Assembly (NCBI GenBank): GCA_012656075.1
Contig: JAAKBF010000056.1
Coordinates: 558,001 to 622,000 of the forward strand
Length of the DNA stretch: 64,000 nt
Reading direction: 5' to 3'
From: Phytophthora hibernalis
Taxonomy: Eukaryota; Oomycota; Peronosporomycetes; Peronosporales; Peronosporaceae
In this document: positions 21,033-32,394 of the stretch, piece after piece
Numbering within the stretch: position 1 is the first letter of the stretch
Layout of the letters: the number at the start of each line of letters is the position of its first letter
Program-made: the position numbers and the translations under genes
The notes under the pieces: model-generated
What the model saw: the letters and a program-made list of their open reading frames with translations, nothing else
Databases searched by the model: none
Told to the model about the DNA's origin: nothing

Positions 21033-22717
21033 TTAAAGGAGATATGAAAGGAGGCAAGAGAGCGCAGCAAACGTGGCTGCTCCTAGTGTGGCTGTTGATG
21101 AGGCTACAGCAGCTGAAAAATCAGTGTGGGTCTGCGGATCGCACGCGTCACACAGAATAGTCGCTCCGTTGGACGCATCAGCCAGCGTAGATTCGGTAGC
21201 AGCACAGACAACGCAGCTGTTCCCGACGCAATTGTAGAGGCAAGTACACTCGCCGTTGAAGCAGCCTGCGTTATCGTTATCACCGCAATCAATCTCGTCG
21301 CACTCGGTGCCGGCGCAGTATCTGCCGTCCGCATCATCATCACACGCGCAGGTGCTGTTGCCCAAGCACGTGCCCAAGTCGTTGCACGCCCCGGTGTCGC
21401 CCTTTGAGCAGATTTCGCACTGGGGCCCGCTCCACCCGGAGTAGCAAATGCACTTGCCACCTTCGCAGCCTCCGTTGCCCAAGCAAGTTTTGGTGCACTC
21501 TGCGTAAATGGCGACAATGCCTTCGACGCTTGTAGCCGGCAGCATCTCCAGAAGCGCAACACGCTCGTCGAGTGGAGTCACCCAGTCGTTGTCTACGAAT
21601 CCGCCCGTATCTGCAGACTGCGGGTTGAAGGCCCAGTAGAAGGACCCGATGGACTTGTCCTCCAGGTACGCCGACACGGCGTTGGCCCACTTCTTGTTCT
21701 TGTCCTTCATCTGGGCTCCCCATGAACCAACAACAATCGCCTGGCCTGTCGCCTTGGGCACGAAGCCAAAGTATTCGTCCCAGATATCCGCCATATTGTC
21801 GGGAAAGTTGGAGGCCGACCACCACGGAGCCTTATAGTCTACACCTGGCGAGATAAGGTGCGGGCTGTACACCAGTCGCTCCATGTTGCTGAGCTTGACC
21901 GGGTAGTCTTTCGCACCCTGCAGCGACCCACCCGCCTGTCCCCACTCGAGAGTCGCGCCTTTGATGTTGGTCTGCACTCCTTCCACAAAAATGAGCAGTC
22001 TCGGGCACTTGGTCAGCACAGCGTTGCCGATCTTGGCGGCCTGCAGGTTCCAGTCTGTCTCCTGGTCTCCTTTGCCCCACGTGGACTTACCCTTGGGCTC
22101 GTTCTTGAGGTCGATGGCGAACACGTTCCACGCACCTGGGTCGTCGCAATACCTCGTCGCGAGCTTCTGCAATGCCGGAGTGATGTCTCCAGGTACTGCA
22201 ATGTCTGGGAAGTTGGCCTCGGACGCCTCGATGCGGTGGCTGTCGAACATGATGAGGATGTTGCGTTTGCGCGCCTCCCGCACAATCTCGTCCAGCACCT
22301 CCAGGTACGTCTTGCCTGCCAGTGAGGGTGATCCCCCGTCTGTGTGCTCTTGACCTTGGGGTCGTCTATGACTGAGTCCATGGCCAGCGGCAGTCGCAGT
22401 GCGTTCATGTCGTAGCTCGCGAACAGGTCCATGGCGTCTCCGATGGTCGTGGCGGACGGCCACAAGCCCTGCACCACCAGCTCAATGGTTTCTGTCATGT
22501 AAAAGGTGCAAAAGTTAGTTATTTGCACTGGAAAGGCACGAAAAGTGACGTAAGTACACGCACCGCCGCCGAACCAGTTGATGCCCTTGACGTGGAACGT
22601 CTCGTTGTCCGCCTTGAGCTGTCCGTCCACGGAGCGGAACTCGATGAAGGTGCCGCCAGCCTCGCAGCCAGACAACAGAGCGCTGGCCGCCGTTAAACCC
22701 GCTAGAAGGCGCATCAT
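21033..22717 (-). CDS. GH5-family glucanase-like protein with EGF-like tail and GPI signal
   Basis: Start 22717 gives a signal peptide (MMRLLAGLTAASALLSG). The GH5 barrel holds HVKGINWFGG, LKNEP (acid/base Glu) and FYWAFNPQSADTGG, as in bacterial E1-type endoglucanases. At the nucleophile position, where GH5 has GE(F/W)G, the codon is TCA and the motif reads GSWG, so normal hydrolysis is unlikely. About 100 Cys-rich residues with EGF-like spacing follow, then a hydrophobic end (TFAALSCLLSYLL) suggesting a GPI anchor. A GT-AG intron lies at about 22495-22565. The frame shifts at a C5 run (22333-22337 on +), probably a one-base under-call. Probably a cell-wall or secreted glucan-binding protein. 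Confidence 0.8.
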
Positions 22718-22970
22718 GAAGCAGACGACTGGGAGGACGGACTGCACGTTGGTCAATGCAGTCTGGTACGAATACTGAACCCAAAGAGTCAGAACCGAAC
22801 AGCGAAACTCCTAACGGCTCGTAATGTTGCACGAAGGTGGAAGTGATGTTGGTACTCCAAAACCTATCCCGTCGAATACACTATCCCACAAGGCAGTCTT
22901 ATCCGCAGCAGCCTTCCCGCCAAGCATCAGTATCAAAAATAGTATTTTCGTCCAGCAGCTCCTATTGTCA

Positions 22971-24047
22971 ATGGGCGTCAAGGTGGGGACACGGTGCTGG
23001 CGTACCACGGTCTGATGATCTACGACGCCAAGGTGCAGAAGGTGGACAACGGCCAGGGCGTGTTGGAGGTGGAGGGCGAGGGCGGCAGTTCCTCGGCCAG
23101 TACGCAGTACTATCTGCACTACCAGGGCTGGGCCAAGAAGTGGGACGAGTGGGTGCGTCACGACCGCGTGCTGGAGGCTACGGAGGCCAATCGCAAGCTG
23201 CAGTTGCAAGCCAAACAGGAGGTTGCACAGGCCAAGAAGGACAAGCGACTGGCCAAGAAGAAGAAGATCAGCTCGGCTGGAGTGGACACCCCAGCTCTCG
23301 TAAAAGTCCCTTTAAACGGCTCAAACGCAGCACTGAGAACGACTACGAGGAGTTCCCAGGCCCAGGGACGGAGGAGGGAACAGCCGCCAAGCAGATCAAC
23401 ATCCAGATGCCCTTTTCACTCAAGAAACAGCTCGTGGAGGACTGGAAGAACGTGACGCAGGCCCCGCACAAACTCGTGCCGTTGCCTAGGAAGCCCAACG
23501 TCAGTCAGGTGAGAAGAGAGAGAGATATGAGTGGAAGGGTTGGGATTGATGCTTTACTGTGTTTTGTAGATTATCAAGACGTATCTGGAGTTTAAGAAGA
23601 GCAAGGTGCATGAAGACGAGGCCAGTGAGGAGAAGGAGTACAAGAACATCGAAGGCATCATGGAGGGCGTGCAGTCCTACTTTGACCGCGCGCTGAGCTC
23701 CATCCTGCTCTACCGCATGGAGCGCAGACAGTTCCAGGAGCTCCGACAGAAGCAGGTGGAGGAAATGCCGCTCTCGCAGATCTACGGCGCCGAACACCTC
23801 ATCCGACTTTTCGGTGCGTTGCAATGGTAGTTGTCGTGGTGTAACTATCTGACGTGACTCTTGTTTTGCAGTGAGATTACCTATACTCCTCGCCAGCTCC
23901 AACATTTCTCCTCGCGAGCTGCAACAGATCCAGGCGCGACTCAACGACTTCCTCAAGTTCATCCAGAAGAACTCGGCATCGTGGTTCGTCACAGAGTACG
24001 AAGTTGCCTCGGACAAATACGTGGAGCAGGCCACTGCTTCATCCTAA
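22971..24047 (+). CDS. MRG15/Eaf3-like chromatin protein (chromo-barrel + MRG domain)
   Basis: Start ATG 22971. The N-terminal chromo barrel contains YYLHYQGWAKKWDEW, the aromatic core that binds methylated histone tails in MRG15/Eaf3. A Lys-rich linker follows, then an MRG domain (MPFSLKKQLVEDW...LPRKPNVSQIIKTYLEF...GAEHLIRLFVRLPILL). MRG proteins are subunits of NuA4 acetyltransferase and Rpd3S deacetylase complexes. Two GT-AG introns lie at about 23506-23571 and 23814-23871. Two one-base losses break the frame, at G4 (22985-22988) and C4 (23289-23292). Both sit in homopolymers of a conserved gene, so sequencing error is likelier than decay. Confidence 0.85.
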
Positions 24048-24153
24048 AAGAGCAGCAAAAAGGCAACAGTCTAAAGTGTGTAGCCATGACTAATCCACTC
24101 GTACTTATCTCTACATTTGGCTACATTCCCAAAGTCTCCGCAAGGACGTGTCG

Positions 24154-24826
24154 ATGACTCACTGGACCTTGTCAATGCTATTGTACGCCGTCACGAGTTG
24201 GCAGGTCTGGGCCCTGGCTGCTGGAATGTTGTACGCCGCCTTCCAGCTGCATTTACTACCCGAAGGTCTGGCCAAAGTGGTGGCTCGCGTCTTCTTCTAC
24301 CCGACGTGGCCGCTCACGTACCTTTCGCGACGGAAAACTACTGGACGTTGGTGGACTCTCACGTGCTACTGGGGCTGCACCAATGTCCTTCATGCCCCAC
24401 GTGGACGCTCTCGTGTCTCGCGGTGTCCGCGCGGTGGTCAATTTGTGTGACGAGTACGCGGGTCCCGAGAAGCAGTACAGACGCCAGCACGTCCAGCAGC
24501 TCCGTCTTCCGACGGTGGACCATTGTGAACCTTCACTTGCATCACTGGAAGCTGCGGTGGCCTTCATTGGCACCCAGAAACAACGAGGTGTGAGGACCTA
24601 CGTGCACTGCAAAGGGGGAACTGGACGCAGTGCGGCCGTGGCCTTGTGCTGGCTCGTGGCCAACCGCGGGATGACGCCGAGAGAGGCGCAGGACTATCTA
24701 AATGACAAGCGCCACGTGAGGAAGGCGCTGTATCTGCAGCCGAATGTGTTGGCGTTCTGCAACAAGATTCAGACGCTCAAGGCGAGCGACAAGCAGTCGG
24801 AGCGTTCAGGAGAGTCGGAGGAGTGA
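24154..24826 (+). CDS. PTPMT1-like dual-specificity phosphatase
   Basis: An N-terminal hydrophobic segment (LLYAVTSWQVWALAAGML) precedes a DSP domain. The domain has NYWTLVDSHVLLG, RAVVNLCDEY and the P-loop HCKGGTGRSAAV (HCx5R, Cys nucleophile). The layout matches PTPMT1, the mitochondrial phosphatidylglycerophosphate phosphatase of cardiolipin synthesis; a plant PTPMT/PLIP-type role is equally possible. Only 106 bp separates it from the MRG gene on the same strand. Two one-base losses, at GG (24332-24333) and G4 (24371-24374), interrupt the frame; both look like under-called homopolymers. Confidence 0.75.
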
Positions 24827-24829
24827 GCA

Positions 24830-25538
24830 AGTGGAAGTGAGATAGAGGAACAACCTCCTGAGGATATTGTCACAATTAAAACATCCTCGCTGCTTCTGCC
24901 GCTGGATTTGCCTCCTTCTGCACCTTTGGGGGTGGCGTTCTACGAAGGAGCTACTTCGATGTACTAATTACCGCGAAGGAGCCGTTCGTGTCGACGCTGC
25001 TGTCGCGCTTGGCCGCGATCATCCGTACTGAATGCAGAAGTACCATGTTGTAGCATGGGTCGACGGACCATCACCGGAAACCGGAGCCAGCTCCTCAGCA
25101 GCTTGAGTGCTTCGTGGTCACCACCGATGACATGGCAACCATCACCTCGATCAACGTTTTACCTATCGCGAAGCGTTCGCTGCAGGAAGTGCTTGTAAAA
25201 GGTATGAGCTAGCCCGGGAAAATGTTCCCCAAAATCGACCAGTGTCAGGATCGCATCGATCAGCACGTCCCGCACTCTGTTCGAGCTCTTCCTCAAAGAC
25301 GGTCAACTTGTTGCGCTGCGTCTCCGGTGTCTTGCGCCCGCCGAATACCACGACGTGGTCATTGCGATTGTTAGCTTATTCAATGAAATACCGACGCAGC
25401 ATGTTGGCGAAGTCCTGACGACGCTGACCTTGTTGGCTACCACACAATCATCAATAGCAATTCCTTTGAATAATAGTTCATTTTGATTCAGTCGCAATGT
25501 TGCTGCGTTCGACGGCAGTCCTTCGAGGCTCACTCACA
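24830..25538. other. Spacer with possible coding relic
   Basis: One plus-strand frame reads LFELFLKDGQLVALRLRC and continues to about 25480. Its composition is protein-like, but no family is recognised and the upstream frame is stopped. No other feature. Confidence 0.3.
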
Positions 25539-27449
25539 TCAATTTTCGTAGTAGTTACCAAACCTGTTGTAGATCAGCTCTCGATCGTACGTGGAGCGAG
25601 CGCTTTCGTCGGAGAGCACGTTGTACGCGGCTGTCATCTCTTTGAACAAGTCCGCGTGGGTCGACGTCTTCGCTTTGTCTGCAGAGACGACAAGCAAAAG
25701 TTAGTGAGCGATCAACAGCATCTCCGCTGCTAGCCCGGGGCTAGCTTACCTGGATGATACACGAGTGCCAGCTTGCGGTACGCCTTCTTGATTTGATCGC
25801 CCGATGCCGACTTTTCGATCCCCAACACGTCGTAATGCGTGCGACGCTGGGTCTTGGGTGCCATGAACGATGCCCGACCACCAGCGCCTGACGACTGATG
25901 TCTGCTGCCACCATAGCTACTATTGTTGTTGTTGTTGCTGCTGCTACTGCTGTTGTTGCCGTTCTTGGTGCTTGTGCCGCGCCTAAAGTTCTCGTAGAAC
26001 GTGCTGTCATTCCACGCCGATTCTTCATAGCGGCGTGAGCGCCTCTGACGCTCTTCCCGTTCAGTTCGCTTCTTGGCCGCTTCTCGTTGCCTTGCTTCTT
26101 CACGAGCTTTTGCGATCGCTGCCTTTGCCTCGTTGCGTTCGCGACGAACGTCTGCCGTCGCTTCTGTAGGCAAGCCGTTCGGTTGGTCGCGTAAATAACT
26201 ATCGAAGTCTTTCACCGCTTCGTGGAACATCTTCAACGCAACGTGGCAACGGGCTCGACGCAGCAGCGCACGGGCGTATTGCGGCTTTCGTTGCAGCGCT
26301 TCATTGCAGTCCAGAATCGCTGTGTGGTACCGTTCCAAGCCCATGTGAGCTGCTGCGCGATTGCAATAAATAATTGCGCAGTACTCAAAGTGCTGCGGGT
26401 CAGTCTGCACTGCCTCCGAATAGTAGCGTACTGCCTCCTGGTACTCTCCTTCTTTGAATCGAGCGTTACCGTTGTGCTTGAGCCGCTTCATCTCCTGCCA
26501 CTGTCGTTTCAACTGGAATACATTAGTGCTGCAAGGCGCTACATCTTCCAACACGTTAAGTATCCGAACTGCGTCTTCGACTTTGTTCTGATAATGCAGC
26601 GTGGTTGCCCACAGCAGTCCCAAATCAATGCCAACGAACGCGATCTTTTCCACGGTCTTGTCCTTGAGAGACCTGGTGTTTCTTCCATTCCTGCTAGATG
26701 GACTTGACCGCTTTCCATGACTTACAAGCTGCTTCTCGACAATTGATGTGCACAACTCAATAATTTCGTCAAACTCCCTATCAGACAAAAAAGACGAACA
26801 CAACCGTTGTGTTAGCTGCTTGCAATGAAACCGAAACCATCTAGGAATACGTACTTTTGGTGAAGCAAGACACGAGCCTTTGAACCTGTAACTTCCGACA
26901 GCTTGGCGCAAGTGCCAGTGCACTTTCGGTGTGCTCCAGAGCGTGCTTGAAGTCGCCGCTGCCCACATACCACTTGATTTCACCTTGCAGGATCGTCAAC
27001 TTCTTAATAGTCTCTTCCACCTTGATCAGCGAAGCATGATCTGCTTGGTCGCAGCTCCTCGTCTCGCTTTCGTGGCCTTCCATTAGCTGTTTTGCGGTGT
27101 CGATGTTCGCTTGAGCACTGGCAGTTTCACCCAACAGAACTTGAATCCGACCAAGCCGTAAGTACGCGCGAGCGTACGTTGCATCGACTTTGATTGATTT
27201 CTGACATTCACGCTGCGCTTCAGTGATTTGCGTCAGCATCATCAGGGATGCCGCTCGGTTTGCATGGAGTTTCGCTTTATCGGTTCTGAGCTCAGCCGTA
27301 TCCATGACAGCGTTACGATGAAGCTGGAACTCGAGAACTTCAATGCTTTGACGGTAATACTCCGCTGCCTCTTCATACTGTCTTTTGCCATGAGCAACGC
27401 CGCCGAGAAGCTTCAGCTCCAACCAGTCATGTTCATCTTCGCTATTCAT
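25539..27449 (-). CDS. TPR and J-domain co-chaperone (DNAJC7/TTC2-like)
   Basis: Start ATG 27449. Two TPR arrays (about residues 5-190 and 290-430) carry the alternating small/aromatic pattern (AIIYCNRAAAHMGLERYHTAI). A charged linker with a poly-Ser/Asn stretch (about 25930-25960) leads to a C-terminal J domain (THYDVLGIEKSASGDQIKKA). The HPD motif that activates Hsp70 is assembled across an intron at 25679-25749. The last exon ends RFGNYYEN. DNAJC7 hands clients between Hsp70 and Hsp90. A second intron lies at about 26777-26854; its donor keeps frame only if one G is missing at 26854. Confidence 0.85.
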
Positions 27450-28005
27450 GTTAGCGTCACCCTCTTCGCGGTGATAACCCGTGGATGCGGGCGGCGCTGA
27501 GCTAACGCGATCATTACGAACCCCAACACCCCGAAGTGCTGCTCGAAGAATTCGGCGCGACCCTGCAAACGCCGGGTGGGTCCTGCCGTCATCACTTGGC
27601 TGAGACTTGGCAGGTTCAGCTGATCCCTTGCCTTGGACAGTGGTCTGTTGTTGTGACGGGAAAAAGATACACCAGGTTCGTTTGTTGTACCTGGCTGTTG
27701 TGCTGCTCCATGGATGTCACTAGCTCCAAAGGTAAAAGGTATACCTTTTTAGGTGTAAGCCTTACCACCTCGGGATTCCCTTCGGATGATATAAACGGCG
27801 ACGAAGACGGATGGTTGTGAAAAGTTGGTGTCACGAACGGATCTGCTGGTGGACTGCAGCCATACGTGTGCCGCAGACGAGCATTCTTGCGGCTGCGTCT
27901 ATTCTGCATACCGAAAGGAGATTCGGACGCCGAGGTCGACGCGGAAATGCCAGGGAGGGTTCAGGTTCGTTTTCTCCTCGCTTGGCATCCTTCCTCGGGC
28001 TGTTT
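27450..28005. other. Spacer with two adjacent palindromes
   Basis: AAAAGGTATACCTTTT (about 27734-27749) is a perfect palindrome, followed at once by GGTGTAAGCCTTACCACC (27751-27768), also nearly palindromic. No gene is recognised. Confidence 0.45.
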
Positions 28006-29819
28006 CTATTCGTGAACATTCCACTTTTCCTGGGACGCACTCGCGAGGTAAAGCGCGAGTTCTTTTTGTCTCTGAGTTTCCAATATTGAAAGCACCAAAC
28101 GCTGCTTTGTCCGTATGTGTCCCCGCAAATTGTGTTCCAGCTCGTCCAGCCTGCGAATCCTTTTCTGCCTCTCCGAATTCAAATGGGTCGCACGAGGTGC
28201 CCTTGCCAAATAGAAACTGCGTGGATGTGCCTGCTTTTGCGTCGCTGGAGTGGCTCTACTGAAAGGTGAGGGATTGATTCCTGTTGGGTTCTTCGTGTTC
28301 GAACTTCCAAATACAAAAGATCCGCTCGTATTTCCAGACGACGGCACAGCAGAGCCCATTGTACTTGGGCCGTTATCATGGACATCCTCCATTTCCCGAC
28401 TGGCTGAGTCTCCAGGACGTGCGAATGAAGCCTTAGGTCGTCGCCGAGAAGCTGTTGCTGCTTGGAAAACCGACGGACCACACGAAGCAGATGCCGAAGA
28501 GAAAGTCTCGAATGGCGTGGTACTCGAGCTGCCTTTCGGTTGCGCTGTAAAGGCCGAGCTTGAGCCGGTTTTCTTCTTCCGGCGGTCTGAATTTCGACGC
28601 GCGTTTGGTGCAGCGACTCCAGTGGTAAAAATGCAGGAGCTGCAGTCGGTTCGCTAGTTGTCTCAAGTCTTCCGTTTGAAGTTCCTGCATCGGGTACATT
28701 TGCTGCCCATGCAGATCCGTTCCCGCTCGCTGGTGTTGAACTGGATGGAGTTGGGGCCGGCCCAGTCGAGTGAAACGAGTCGTTGCTGTTTTGCCTGGGA
28801 ATACCAAACGGTTTTCGATTCTTGTATCCTTGTCCAAACAAGAATTCAGTTTTCGTGGGCGTCCCTGTAGGTTTGACGTGCGGGCTTGGACTGTGCATCA
28901 AAGTGTCGTCGCCATCATCAGCAGTCGTGGCTGCATTTACGGGCACCTGAGACGCAGCACCACGGCTGGCAAAATTGTACGGCTTGGGGGTTTTGCCGCT
29001 CCGTCCGATCGTAAACCCACCATCAACAGCCCCGAAAGATGCCGCTGGGGATTGTCGAGGCGTTGGACTGCGCATGGGCGTGTCATCGCTAGTATCGCCA
29101 AACCTGTCGGACCCTGAGCTACCAAACGTAAAGTTTGGCGTTTTGAGCACCGAAGCCGTCTTCTGCTCAGCCCCAAACGCAGGTACCGGTATCTCCTCTT
29201 GCGGTCCCTGAAAACTGAACTTGCTCGTCTGTACGTCCTGTTTCTCTTCCGCGTGCTCTCTCGAGAAAAACTGCTCCTTGGTCGACAGCGTCGAGAACCT
29301 GGGCGACACGCCCGTGGGCCTCTGTCCAGCTGAAGTGGGTCGTCTGAGCGGCTTCTCGCTGGCCTGGAAACTCCACCTGCCATTCTCCACGTCGAACGTG
29401 TTGGGCGTCGTGTGCTTCTCCACACTGCGTCGCTTGAACGGATTGTCCACGAAGGCCTCCTGCAGCTTCTCCCACCCAGAAACGTCCTCCTTGGGCTGCG
29501 TCAGGTCAATCACGTCCGGGTCCTGCTCCTGTCCGCCTGAATCGTCCTCCAAAGTGTCCTCCTCCTGCTTCAGATCGTCCTCCATGTGCGGGTCCAGGTC
29601 GTCCGTGTCCACCGACTGCGTGTCCGAGTCTGGCGGCTCCAAGGACGTCTCGGACGGCGTGTAATCCTCGTCTTCGTCGCTCTCGGGGGTCCGCATTGGG
29701 TACGAGAACGAGTCGCTGGGGCTGGACGGGATCTGGCCGAAGCTCGACCACTGGCTGCCATCCGACGCCGCGTCTTGCTCGTCCTCCGAGCTCTCCGGGT
29801 ACTCCACCAGCTTCACCAT
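28006..29819 (-). CDS. FG-motif low-complexity protein, nucleoporin-like
   Basis: Start ATG 29819. The N-terminal ~120 residues are acidic, Ser-rich and disordered. The middle carries spaced Phe-Gly motifs (PAFGAEQ, FTFGSSGSDRFG, AASFGAVDGG, FLFGQG, KPFGIP, FVFGSS) typical of FG nucleoporins that line the pore channel. The C-terminus has a basic helix (SERQKRIRRLDELEHNLRGH) and ends at 28006. No folded domain is recognised, so the exact nucleoporin is unknown; another intrinsically disordered protein is possible. The frame shifts once at an A5 run (28627-28631 on +), where one more base restores a frame lying open to the end. Confidence 0.6.
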
Positions 29820-30040
29820 GGCGAGGAAGCGCCGCTTGACCGTTATGGCGCGGAATGTATGGGCTTCAGAAAAGGCAAGTAGTGACCCCTTCTTTTAGTG
29901 ACGTGGGAGAGGAGTCACGTAAGACAAGAAAGTTGCAGACTATGGTTACACACTCGTATAGGCAGGGAGAATAGTGACCAAGTGTAGCCATGTTTTTCGA
30001 TACGTGCATTGATGGTCGATCTAAGGTCCTGGGAGTTCGT

Positions 30041-30924
30041 CTACGAGCGTTTAGCCTTCTTGCTGCTCTTCTTGCCAGCGGACGAGGCTGTCCGTCGTTT
30101 GGTGGGCTTTTTGGCGCTCGATGAAACTGCGTTGTCGCTGTCCATTACGTCGCCGGCCTGTTTCCACGCCACGTCTTCGGCCGCTTCGACGTCCACGTCG
30201 CCCTTTTGCCGCACGCGACCCACCTCAGTACCGTGCTGGTTGTCCCAGTCCTTGAGCTTGGCGCCCATCATGAAATCGTCCTGCACGACGGACCACGAGC
30301 TCTTGGCCGGGGTCTTGGCCGTCTTCTGCTGCGAGGCCTTCAGCAGTCCCAGGAAGTTATCCTTGGACATCTCTTTCACCTTCTTGTCGTCCTTGTTGTC
30401 CTTCTTGCCGTGCTGGTGCTGGTGCTTCTCGATGGCATTGAACAGAGCCACCACTTCAGCAAAACAACAACATCAGTTCAAAGCTCTGCGACCTCTGATG
30501 ACCAATTGCACGCACCTCCTTTCGTTGCAATCATGCGCAGCTTGCGGTCCTGCGTGGCCGTCGAGTGGTCCGGCACCGCCATGTCCTTCTGCTCGCGCTC
30601 GCGCTTCTCGGCGGCACTGAGTCGCGCCGTCTTGGTCTCCTGCTTGTCGCTCTGTATCTCACGCATACGGGCAGTCGTACGCTTGGCCAGGATAGGCTGC
30701 GCGTCTGCCGCCACGTTCTGGCCCAGGATCTTGCTCATGGCGTCTCCGAAGCCCACGGCCTCGTGCGCTTCCTCTTCATCTGCGCTGCTCTGCGGCTCCA
30801 CGTCCTCCTCTTCATCGCTCTTGGGCTCCTGGTCGCTGCCTGATTCCGCCTCGGACGATGTAGCTTGAGGCTGCTTCTCCTCGGCCTTGGAGGACTCCTC
30901 CACGTACGCCGACAACTTCGCCAT
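30041..30924 (-). CDS. RRP15: RRP15-like ribosome biogenesis protein
   Basis: Start ATG 30924. An acidic Ser/Glu-rich N-terminus leads to the Rrp15p domain (GFGDAMSKILGQ...PILAKRTT...REIQSDKQE...DRKLRMIATKGG), then a Lys-rich tail ending KKSSKKAKRS. A GT-AG intron occupies 30454-30515. Yeast Rrp15 is needed for maturation of 60S pre-rRNA, and the nucleolar-type basic tail fits. Length (~273 residues) is normal for the family. About 370 bp upstream, on the other strand, begins IFT43. Confidence 0.9.
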
Positions 30925-31029
30925 GGTCGCCGATAATCAATACGATTGTCAAGTGCTGCCACCAACCGATTGAGTGCCAAATGCCTAAACAGACAATGCC
31001 TTGTTTAGGTACGTCGTACTTAGAGCGAA

Positions 31030-31069
31030 ATACCTTTTATCCACCTAATTTAGGTGCTTTAAAAGGTAT
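31030..31069. repeat. Foldback, arms ATACCTTTTA / TTAAAAGGTAT
   Basis: Outer arms ATACCTTTTA and TAAAAGGTAT enclose an inner pair CACCTAA / TTAGGTG, so nearly the whole 40 bp can fold. It lies in the RRP15-IFT43 spacer and shares the words AAAAGGTAT and AGGTG with the palindrome near 27735. Confidence 0.65.
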
Positions 31070-31295
31070 GGCTACATTTGCATGCAGTGGAAATTAGGTC
31101 GTCCTGAGCTTGAAGCAGTGCATACTCGTGGAAATCAGCTCGCCCTGTACATGTAGCTTTGGCTTGCAATCACTCGGGCTGTTGATCTGTATTATCAACC
31201 TGCATTATCGCCTAGCGATCGTTAGGGTCAATTATGAATGCGTCCGCGCAATCTTCAGCTTTGACCCTGAAACGTCGCGACTCTGAAAACCCAAC

Positions 31296-32248
31296 ATGCC
31301 GTCGGAGACTAAAGAGAGCAAGGATGGAGACGCTGGTGACGCGAAGCGCGGGCGTGCTGCGTTCGATGTAGATGAAGACGAGACGGTGCTGACTGACGAT
31401 GTCAAGAAACCTCCAATGCGTGCAAGCATCGGTTGGGGCAACGAAACAACACTGGCCAGTGATGAGAAAGAGAGTAGCGGCACTCCTGACCCCGATGTCG
31501 CTCCTGCTGCTGCTGGGTCGTCCACAGGCGAGTCAAAGCGCGTAGGTCGCCGTCGCAAGGGATCCGAGGCTGCGGGGTCTTCAGGTGCCGATCGGCGGAA
31601 TCAAAAGAACCGCTACTTCGAAGAGGACGATGAGACCACCGGTACGATGAGAGATTGACAGGCATACCAATCGATAAATCTGAGGTGTGTTCGGTTCTTC
31701 GTGACTTGAGCAGATATCATGGAGATTCCGGACCTAGAAGAAGAGGAACGTGAGCCTGACATCACCACAATGGGTTAGTAGCTTTCAACAATGTCAGCGT
31801 TTCTCCATTCCCAACCAACTCGATGTTTCCTGTTGCGTCAAGTCGCTGAGGCCCCACGCAATACAACGCGAGCCGTGCAGAGCTTGAAGCAGCTTGACAA
31901 GGACATCAAGTTCGCACTCCCGAGCGCCACGGTACGTTCACAGATCATGTCTTCTTCTCGACTGGCCGAGATCAAGGTACTAATCACATGTCTCCTGCAG
32001 AGCCATGGCGTCGACCTGCATCTCTTGACCAGTGCCTTGTGTCCCGAACGAGCGGTACGTCTGGCAAGCTTCTGCAGTTTCAGATCCACGCTCACAGTCG
32101 TTAACAATGGCAGGTAGCTGAGGACGATGAGCCGTGGGATTTCGACACGTTGCTCAATGACATCGCACAGGAGATCCAGAAAGACCTGGACGAGAAAGAA
32201 GAGTACGTCCGTCTGGGCTCGCAAGAATCTCTCCACCAAGCTCCTTAA
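31296..32248 (+). CDS. IFT43: IFT43, intraflagellar transport complex A subunit
   Basis: Five exons joined by GT-AG introns: 31296-31641, 31714-31773, 31843-31930, 32001-32054 and 32114-32248; all junctions keep frame. The N-terminal ~115 residues are charged and disordered. The conserved IFT43 core follows: IPDLEEEE...VAEAPRN...LDKDIKFALPSATSHGVDLHLL, then EDDEPWDFDTLL. IFT43 belongs to the retrograde IFT-A complex of cilia. Its presence fits an organism with flagellated zoospores. Its end is 147 bp from the convergent CZIB gene. Confidence 0.85.
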
Positions 32249-32394
32249 CTCGGTAGTAGTAGATCAGGTTTCCCTAAAGACAGCACACACTCCAATATGC
32301 AACGCACCTCGTCGTGAAATCTGCTACAGTTGATCACTTAGCAGCATGTGAGTCCATCTCCATTGATGTAGGTAAAAGACTTCTGCTGCTCTCT

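Noticed and set aside
22013..22325. Plus-strand frames of 130-155 codons over the GH5 gene
   Set aside because: The GH5 motifs are on the minus strand; these are shadows caused by GC-rich codon use.
28250..28657. 135-codon plus-strand frame
   Set aside because: It lies antisense to the FG-rich gene, whose minus-strand frame continues with FG motifs on both sides after one base change.
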